Shown here: positions 22,041 through 26,897 of the stretch, one piece after another | Numbering within the stretch: the first letter of the stretch is position 1 | How the letters are laid out: each line of letters opens with the position of its first letter | DNA from: Heterotrichella gracilis | Taxonomy: Eukaryota; Sar; Xanthophyceae; Tribonematales; Xanthonemataceae | Direction: 5' to 3' | Assembly (NCBI GenBank): GCA_032358255.1 | Contig: JAULBX010028748.1 | Coordinates: forward strand, 1-26,897 | Length of the DNA stretch: 26,897 bases | Translations under genes and position numbers: made by a program | The notes under the pieces: model-generated | Database searches by the model: none | Seen by the model: the letters and a program-made list of their open reading frames with translations, nothing else | Told to the model about the DNA's origin: nothing

Positions 22041-22082
22041 ATCAAGGACTTACGACATACCATACAAATTACCTCAAATTTG

Positions 22083-22109
22083 CCACAATCGAAAGGTTGT
22101 GGTTTTTTT
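22083..22109 (+). terminator. Strong Rho-independent terminator after the gp32-like gene
   Basis: CCACAATC (22083-22090), a GAAA tetraloop, GGTTGTGG (22095-22102; one G-U pair) and a run of seven T. It ends the rightward transcripts just before the convergent large gene. Confidence 0.9.
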
Positions 22110-22116
22110 ATTATGT

Positions 22117-24624
22117 TTATGCACCCCCTGCATTATACATTCCGCTTCCCCCATACCTTACAGCCATAGTTATTAAGCTTTCCGCAGGAGGCGTATAAAT
22201 ATTAGTTGTATTATTAGTTGTAGATACGTTATTAGTTGATGCCATTTGCGTACTTGTTCCTAAATTAAATGATTCTGCACCAAAACTTAAATTTTTCATT
22301 TTTTTAACAGTTTCCCCTCGCATATTTGAAGCCCATGCAGGAATATTAAGATTGTACTCACTACCGAACGTACTTCTTTTTCTAAATGCGTTCATTAAAG
22401 CTTCGTTTGTGAATTTTTTTGAATTTAATTCTTTTAAAAATTCATATCGTTTACCATTATAATTTCCTGTACTTTGATATTTATCTTCTAGTTGATTTCT
22501 ATAGAACCCCCTAGCGTTACCGTAAGATTTTTCAAACACTTCTGTTAGACTACTTGCATTTGAACCACCCAACCCAAAATCAGTACCGAACATATTTTTC
22601 AAACCTCTATTAGCGAGATTACGACCAACATTCATTGCAGTGTCAGCACCAGACGCAACACCTGGCATATTAGCTACTGTATCAAAAGCACCTTTTGCAA
22701 ATTTTTCAATATTATCAGAACCTATTTGCCCTAAAGTAACCATATTTGCAAGTTCACTACCAGTATTCCATAAAGCTTCTTTACCAAATCCTGTCCATGA
22801 ATCTGTTTCATTCCAAGCATTATAAATACCCTTACCGACAGCATAAGCACCTAATACTTGCCCTAATCCTGGTACTAACTTAAATAAGGGGTTTTTATTT
22901 AAGACACTTCCCCCAAATTTACCCATAGTTTTAAGAACACCTGCACCGCCCAACGCCACCCTTGTACCGATACCCTTAATCCCCTTACTAGCAATTCTTT
23001 TTGCATTACTAGCAGGACTATTAGGGTTTTTTTGTTTTGGGGTAGTCATAACATTATATGCTGATTTGATACCCTTTCCACCAATTAAAGCACCTATACC
23101 ACCTGCTATTCCACCAATAGCTGAACCTATTGATCCTATACCACCCAATAGTGAAGGTACACCCATAGTTAAAAGACCTGGAATAGCACCCAATAACCCT
23201 AATAGACCTAACCCACCCTTACCCTGTCCAGAACGTGTACCTTTTGAAGACACTACATTCTTTAAAAGTTTATTAAATTCAGCTCTGTCTTTTTTTGCTT
23301 GTGCTTCTTTTTCTTTTCTTTCTCGTTCTTTCTTTTTATTATCGGCGTTTATTATTCTTTGATTTTTATTATCTTGTATTCTTTGTGCCTTGTCTAATTT
23401 TTCTTGCTCTCTTTGTGCCTTGTCTTGAGCATCCTGTTGGGCTTTTTGTTGTTTTTGCAATAATAATGATTGTTGATCCGCATTATACATTCTCTCCAAT
23501 ATATCTAATATTTCATTTTCTGACTTACCAGCTGTTAATTGTGCAAATCCTGCAGAACCTAAATTATTTTCTACGCCCTTACCATACTTCATTAGACGTT
23601 TTTTTCTATCGTCAGCATTATTTTTTGCTAATTGTTCTTGCATTGATAAGGGGGTATTAGATGCTTGTGCTTGACTAGCTCTTTTATTTGTTATTCTTTC
23701 ATATATATCTTTAAGTTTTTGACCAGCATCATCACCATATTTTTGTTCGATTGCATCAATATTATCAGGTGAAACCCCCAGTTTTAATAATTTTACACTA
23801 TAACCTCTAATATCACTTTTATTGTTTTTACTTTGTGCTATTTGTGATGCTGATTGAACTATTTTTGGTTGAGGGGGGGCTTTTGGTGGTTTCGTTGTAA
23901 GACTATTATACCAATTTTTAAGAGCTTCCCCAGCATTGTTTGGGTCACTATTGATAATGCTTTGTATAGACTGAGAAGACTGTCCTTTATCTAATAATTT
24001 GCGAGTAAATTTATTAATATTACTATTATTTAATGATTGAGAAGCTTTCTGTGTAGCAGATACTATAGGTTTATTTGAAGTGATTGCTGTTTTAGGTGGT
24101 TTAGGTAGATTATCATATTGTTTTTTAAATAATTCCGCCCTTTTTATAACGTCCTCCTCGCTATTAAATAAAGCGTCTAACTGTTTTTTAGACATTGTAT
24201 GAGATAATTTTTTGATATAACTTGTAGTGGAGCTTTTAGCTCTTTGATTTAATGCTCTTTCGACTTGCGATAGTTGTTTTTTTTCTGCATTATTAATGCG
24301 AGTTGAAATTTTTTTTGCTTTTTTATTTAATTCTTGATTGAGTTTGTTATCCTCTTTAATAATAGCAACGGCTTGTTTTTTATTACTTATTGATTTTGAT
24401 GTAACATCATTCATTTTCTTTTTGAGGAGTAATGTTTTTTTATTAGCCACATTTGTTTGCTTTTGGATATTTAATGCTTTTTCATCTTCTTTATTCAATC
24501 TTTTTATTATAGATCTATTTAGACGATAATCTTGCATCTGTTTTTGTAGAAGAAGTGTTGTGGACTGTTTCTTATCTAAAATTTCTTTTCGTGATGGAGT
24601 TTTTTTATCGTCATAGTTGTCCAC
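22117..24624 (-). CDS. Large coiled-coil and glycine-rich virion-type protein, 835 aa
   Basis: I do not recognise the family. From the N-terminus: a Lys/Gln/Asn-rich helical region; four related helical units of about 40 residues, the second and third being the clearest (KLLDKGQSSQSIQSIIN and KLLKLGVSPDNIDAIEQ, each ending in A..LK..Y..); a highly charged coiled coil; a glycine/alanine/leucine-rich hydrophobic stretch (LGLLGLLGAIPGLL, then IGGIAGGIGALIGG); and an Asn/Thr-rich end. This composition is like tape-measure or internal ejection proteins. The longer frame would overlap the polymerase gene; GTG at 24622-24624 has AAGGA 6 bases before it and avoids that. It runs against the surrounding rightward genes, and a terminator separates it at its 3' end. 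Confidence 0.7.
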   Translation of the reverse strand: MDNYDDKKTPSRKEILDKKQSTTLLLQKQMQDYRLNRSIIKRLNKEDEKALNIQKQTNVANKKTLLLKKKMNDVTSKSISNKKQAVAIIKEDNKLNQELNKKAKKISTRINNAEKKQLSQVERALNQRAKSSTTSYIKKLSHTMSKKQLDALFNSEEDVIKRAELFKKQYDNLPKPPKTAITSNKPIVSATQKASQSLNNSNINKFTRKLLDKGQSSQSIQSIINSDPNNAGEALKNWYNSLTTKPPKAPPQPKIVQSASQIAQSKNNKSDIRGYSVKLLKLGVSPDNIDAIEQKYGDDAGQKLKDIYERITNKRASQAQASNTPLSMQEQLAKNNADDRKKRLMKYGKGVENNLGSAGFAQLTAGKSENEILDILERMYNADQQSLLLQKQQKAQQDAQDKAQREQEKLDKAQRIQDNKNQRIINADNKKKERERKEKEAQAKKDRAEFNKLLKNVVSSKGTRSGQGKGGLGLLGLLGAIPGLLTMGVPSLLGGIGSIGSAIGGIAGGIGALIGGKGIKSAYNVMTTPKQKNPNSPASNAKRIASKGIKGIGTRVALGGAGVLKTMGKFGGSVLNKNPLFKLVPGLGQVLGAYAVGKGIYNAWNETDSWTGFGKEALWNTGSELANMVTLGQIGSDNIEKFAKGAFDTVANMPGVASGADTAMNVGRNLANRGLKNMFGTDFGLGGSNASSLTEVFEKSYGNARGFYRNQLEDKYQSTGNYNGKRYEFLKELNSKKFTNEALMNAFRKRSTFGSEYNLNIPAWASNMRGETVKKMKNLSFGAESFNLGTSTQMASTNNVSTTNNTTNIYTPPAESLITMAVRYGGSGMYNAGGA

Positions 24625-24633
24625 AAATATTCC

Positions 24634-24662
24634 TTGATTTTTATTGTTTTTTAATATATTAT
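24634..24662 (+). promoter_or_regulatory. Probable sigma70 promoter of the DNA polymerase gene
   Basis: TTGATT (24634-24639), 17 bases, TATTAT (24657-24662), followed by an AAGGGGGG ribosome site and the polymerase ATG at 24693. The leftward large gene starts on the other strand at 24624, so the 68 bases between serve both; a minus-strand promoter is not clear. Confidence 0.6.
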
Positions 24663-24692
24663 TATAAATAATTAGCTTTAAGGGGGGTAGTA

Positions 24693-26750
24693 ATGAGCTT
24701 TTTTTATACAAATGTTGAGAGTAATTTCAAAGATTTAATTGTAAGCTTTATAAATAATGGTAAAAGAGGCATAAAAACTGCAAAATTTTCTCCTAAGGCG
24801 TATATTAAAAAACCTGACGGTAATTTTAAGTCAATTTATGGAGAACTCCTAGAGGAACATAAATTTGAAAACCTCAGAGAATATAGAAAATTTATCAACG
24901 AACATAAAGATACTAATCTTCAATTATACGGCAGTGTCCCCCCTCAATATCAATTTATAAGAGAATTTTTCTCAGAAGTATCACAAGGTGATATAAACCA
25001 AATAAACACCGTATATTTCGATATAGAAGTCTCTAGTTTGGATAAATATGACAGATATATAGGGTTTCCAGAAGCACATATAGCACCCATACCAATAGTA
25101 TCTATTGCGGTGTATTCTACATTACATAACAAAATGACTGTATGGGGGTTTGGGGATTATGATAAAGGTAATACTCTATTTCCCCATATAAATATTGATT
25201 ATATCCAATGTAAAGATGAATATGCTTTATTATTCCTATTTGCACAATATTTAACAAATGAACATACAAGACCTGATGTGCTTTATGGGTGGAACAGTAG
25301 CTCATTTGATATTCCATATATTCATAATCGCATGATGAAGATTGGGGGGAAAGAATTTGTATCAAAACTAAGTCCTTTTGGTAATGTTTATGCTACAAAT
25401 GCCATGCGAAGAATGTTCGGTAAAAATGAAGCATATCTAAAATACAATATCACGGGAATACCCCACTTAGATATGATAGACGTATATAGGAAATTCTCTG
25501 GGGAAAATTGTAGTTTTTCTATGGCTTTAAATAATATAGCAAAGAGGGATTTAAACGAAAAAAAACTTGATTATGGAACTTCAAGAAGTCTTATGGATTT
25601 ATATTGGGACGATTATCAAAGATATATTGATTATAACATTAAAGATACTTATCTTTTAAAATTAATTGACGACAAAAGAGGATTAACCTCTAAAGTGTTA
25701 TCATCAGCCCTTACAAATAAATGTAATCTTGTAGATACGTTAGGTACAACAAAACAATGGGAAACAATCCTATATAATAAATATATGGATAAGGGGTTAA
25801 TAACACCCCCCAAAATACAACATGAAAAAATACAATATGATGGAGGATATGTAAGGAATTCCATTATTGGAGTGAGGTATTGGAACGTAACATTCGACTT
25901 CAAGTCTCTTTATCCCAATATAATGATTGGCATGAATATGTCCCCCGAAACTTTGACAAATGTATATGAGCCTAATTGCGTTACAACCCCCTTAGAGGGA
26001 GTTTATTTTTCAAAAAAAGAAAGAGGTGTTTTAGCAGGGGCTGTTAAGGAAATATTCATACAACGTAAAGAATACCAAAAATTAATGAAACAGCATTTTG
26101 ATGATGAGGTCAAAAGAAAAGAATATGATACTTTACAACAATTATGTAAATTGGACATAAATTCAATTTATGGTGCAAGTGCAAACACGTTTTTTACGTT
26201 CTTTAAGGCTGATATTGCACGAGCTATTACTGCTATGGGTCAATACGCAATTAAGGCTATAAGTGCCAATTTAAACGGTATTATGAACGTTTTATGCGAT
26301 ACCAAAGATTTTACATACTTTGATTATGAATTGGATAATTTTTCTGACATACAAGATGTGGAAGATTTTATAGTTATGGGGGATACTGATTCATGTGCTA
26401 TATCTTTTGAATATTATGTTAATAAGTTCTTAAAGGATAAAAGCGATGAGGAAATATTAGAACATATATTGGGTGTTTATAGAGACCGTTTAGTTCCTGC
26501 TATTGAAAAATGTTTAGACGAAGTACAAAGCCAATTTAATTTTTATGAAAAATCACTTGTGTTACAATTAGAGGGTATTAGTAAAAAATCAATATTCTTA
26601 CAGAAAAAAAGATATTTAGGTCATGTGGTCTATGATGACGGAAAATATTATATGGATAAAGATAATCCTAAATTTAAAATTAAAGGGGTTGAGGGTATAA
26701 AATCTTCCACATCTGATTTTTTCCAAGAAAAGTTTAGTATCAGTGACTGA
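24693..26750 (+). CDS. 43: B-family DNA polymerase (gp43-like), cut short before the thumb domain, 685 aa
   Basis: The phage replicative polymerase with 3'-5' proofreading. Exonuclease motifs: FDIE (about residue 110), YGWNSSSFDIPY, and YNIKDTYLL. Polymerase motifs: DFKSLYPN (about 400), KLDINSIYG (about 490) and GDTDS (about 563). The last recognisable piece, FKIKGVEGIKSST, aligns with the KSST segment near residue 705 of T4 gp43 (898 aa). Soon after it the frame stops in SISD. About 190 residues, that is the thumb and the clamp-binding tail, are missing. No continuation is seen in the other two frames up to the window end. The rest may lie beyond an intron, intein or mobile insertion, or in a separate gene, as in the split gene 43 of some Aeromonas T4-like phages; otherwise it is broken. 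Confidence 0.9.
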   Translation: MSFFYTNVESNFKDLIVSFINNGKRGIKTAKFSPKAYIKKPDGNFKSIYGELLEEHKFENLREYRKFINEHKDTNLQLYGSVPPQYQFIREFFSEVSQGDINQINTVYFDIEVSSLDKYDRYIGFPEAHIAPIPIVSIAVYSTLHNKMTVWGFGDYDKGNTLFPHINIDYIQCKDEYALLFLFAQYLTNEHTRPDVLYGWNSSSFDIPYIHNRMMKIGGKEFVSKLSPFGNVYATNAMRRMFGKNEAYLKYNITGIPHLDMIDVYRKFSGENCSFSMALNNIAKRDLNEKKLDYGTSRSLMDLYWDDYQRYIDYNIKDTYLLKLIDDKRGLTSKVLSSALTNKCNLVDTLGTTKQWETILYNKYMDKGLITPPKIQHEKIQYDGGYVRNSIIGVRYWNVTFDFKSLYPNIMIGMNMSPETLTNVYEPNCVTTPLEGVYFSKKERGVLAGAVKEIFIQRKEYQKLMKQHFDDEVKRKEYDTLQQLCKLDINSIYGASANTFFTFFKADIARAITAMGQYAIKAISANLNGIMNVLCDTKDFTYFDYELDNFSDIQDVEDFIVMGDTDSCAISFEYYVNKFLKDKSDEEILEHILGVYRDRLVPAIEKCLDEVQSQFNFYEKSLVLQLEGISKKSIFLQKKRYLGHVVYDDGKYYMDKDNPKFKIKGVEGIKSSTSDFFQEKFSISD

Positions 26751-26797
26751 AGTAGTATATTGTGCATAGTCAGAAAATACACTCTTATACTACTTCA
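26748..26797. repeat. Perfect 12-bp inverted repeat containing the polymerase stop codon
   Basis: TGAAGTAGTATA (26748-26759) and TATACTACTTCA (26786-26797) are exact inverted copies separated by 26 bases. The first three bases are the stop codon. No T-run follows, so it is not a normal terminator; it may be the end of an inserted element or part of a folded intron. Confidence 0.75.
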
Positions 26798-26854
26798 ACC
26801 TTCCATATACAATACCTTTGCAGAGTATTTATTACAAAAATTGTAGGGTACTAT

Positions 26855-26878
26855 GGCTCACGCCTCCTCGCAATGACG
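26855..26878 (-). repeat. GC-rich REP-like segment
   Basis: On the minus strand this reads CGTCATTGCGAGGAGGCGTG followed by AGCC. CGTCATTGCGAG is the start of a palindromic repeat scattered in many bacterial genomes, including Rickettsiales. It stands out by its GC content from the AT-rich surroundings. The second half of the typical repeat is not present, so this is a likely but unproven fragment. Bases 26751-26897 otherwise hold no gene. Confidence 0.4.
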
Positions 26879-26897
26879 TTTTTATGTTGCTTAATAC

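Noticed and set aside
23066-23660. Plus-strand open frames opposite the large virion-type protein
   Set aside because: They have Pro/Phe/Leu-rich, low-complexity products that mirror the Gly- and Lys-rich codons of the real gene, and no ribosome sites.
26751-26897. Group I or group II intron start after the polymerase break
   Set aside because: I could not find conserved core motifs (no P7-like pairing, no GTGCG start or domain V) in the 147 bases available. An intron beyond the window stays possible but cannot be claimed.
1-26897. CRISPR arrays, tRNA and rRNA genes
   Set aside because: No regularly spaced direct repeats and no cloverleaf with a proper T-arm were seen on either strand by eye; a dedicated scan was not possible.

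Overview
The window is a stretch of the replication and recombination region of a T4-like (myovirus-type) bacteriophage genome. It is strongly AT-rich, tightly packed, and almost every gene has an AAGGA-type ribosome binding site. The T4 core set is recognisable: uvsX recombinase, gp47/gp46 (SbcD/SbcC-like nuclease), gp45 clamp, gp44/gp62 clamp loader, NrdA/NrdB ribonucleotide reductase, gp59 helicase loader, gp32 single-strand binding protein and gp43 B-family polymerase. Several near-consensus sigma70 promoters with 17-bp spacers imply a host with an ordinary RpoD, most likely a proteobacterium. A host of Bacteroidota type is less likely.

Layout. Positions 1-6673 are read leftward. The promoter at 4037-4065 drives an operon of small unknown genes ending in a membrane TPM-like protein, a LemA-like protein and another unknown gene. 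Upstream of that promoter lie a GIY-YIG nuclease, two unknown genes and uvsX, which has its own perfect consensus promoter (6702-6730). Positions 6788-7334 hold a mobile-element remnant: about 100-nt inverted arms, each starting with a structured leader, enclose a chimeric frame of GIY-YIG N-terminus and TnpB C-terminus. From 7340 to 22040 everything reads rightward: gp47; a self-contained Ro60 module (promoter, folded RNA candidate, TROVE/vWA gene, terminator); gp46; an unknown gene; clamp; three small proteins; gp44, gp62 and a SLOG-fold protein; a TerD gene with its own promoter and hairpin; intein-containing nrdA; glutaredoxin-nrdB fusion; a cysteine-less thioredoxin-fold protein; gp59; gp32; and a strong terminator. 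A large virion-type protein (22117-24624) runs leftward. The DNA polymerase gene (24693-26750) runs rightward and stops before its thumb domain, inside a perfect 12-bp inverted repeat. The last 147 bases are non-coding and contain a GC-rich REP-like segment.

How it fits together. UvsX, gp46/47, gp59 and gp32 form the recombination-dependent replication set. gp45, gp44/62 and gp43 form the replisome. NrdA/NrdB with a built-in glutaredoxin supply dNTPs. Accessory cargo sits between core genes. The clearest is the Ro60/RNA module placed between the two subunits of the gp46/47 nuclease, with its own promoter and terminator. The best candidates for undescribed biology are that module (especially its RNA), the inverted-repeat element whose end hairpins keep shape but not sequence, and the interrupted polymerase.

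Several genes start at GTG or TTG; starts here were chosen by ribosome binding site and promoter position, so some are shorter than the longest open frame.
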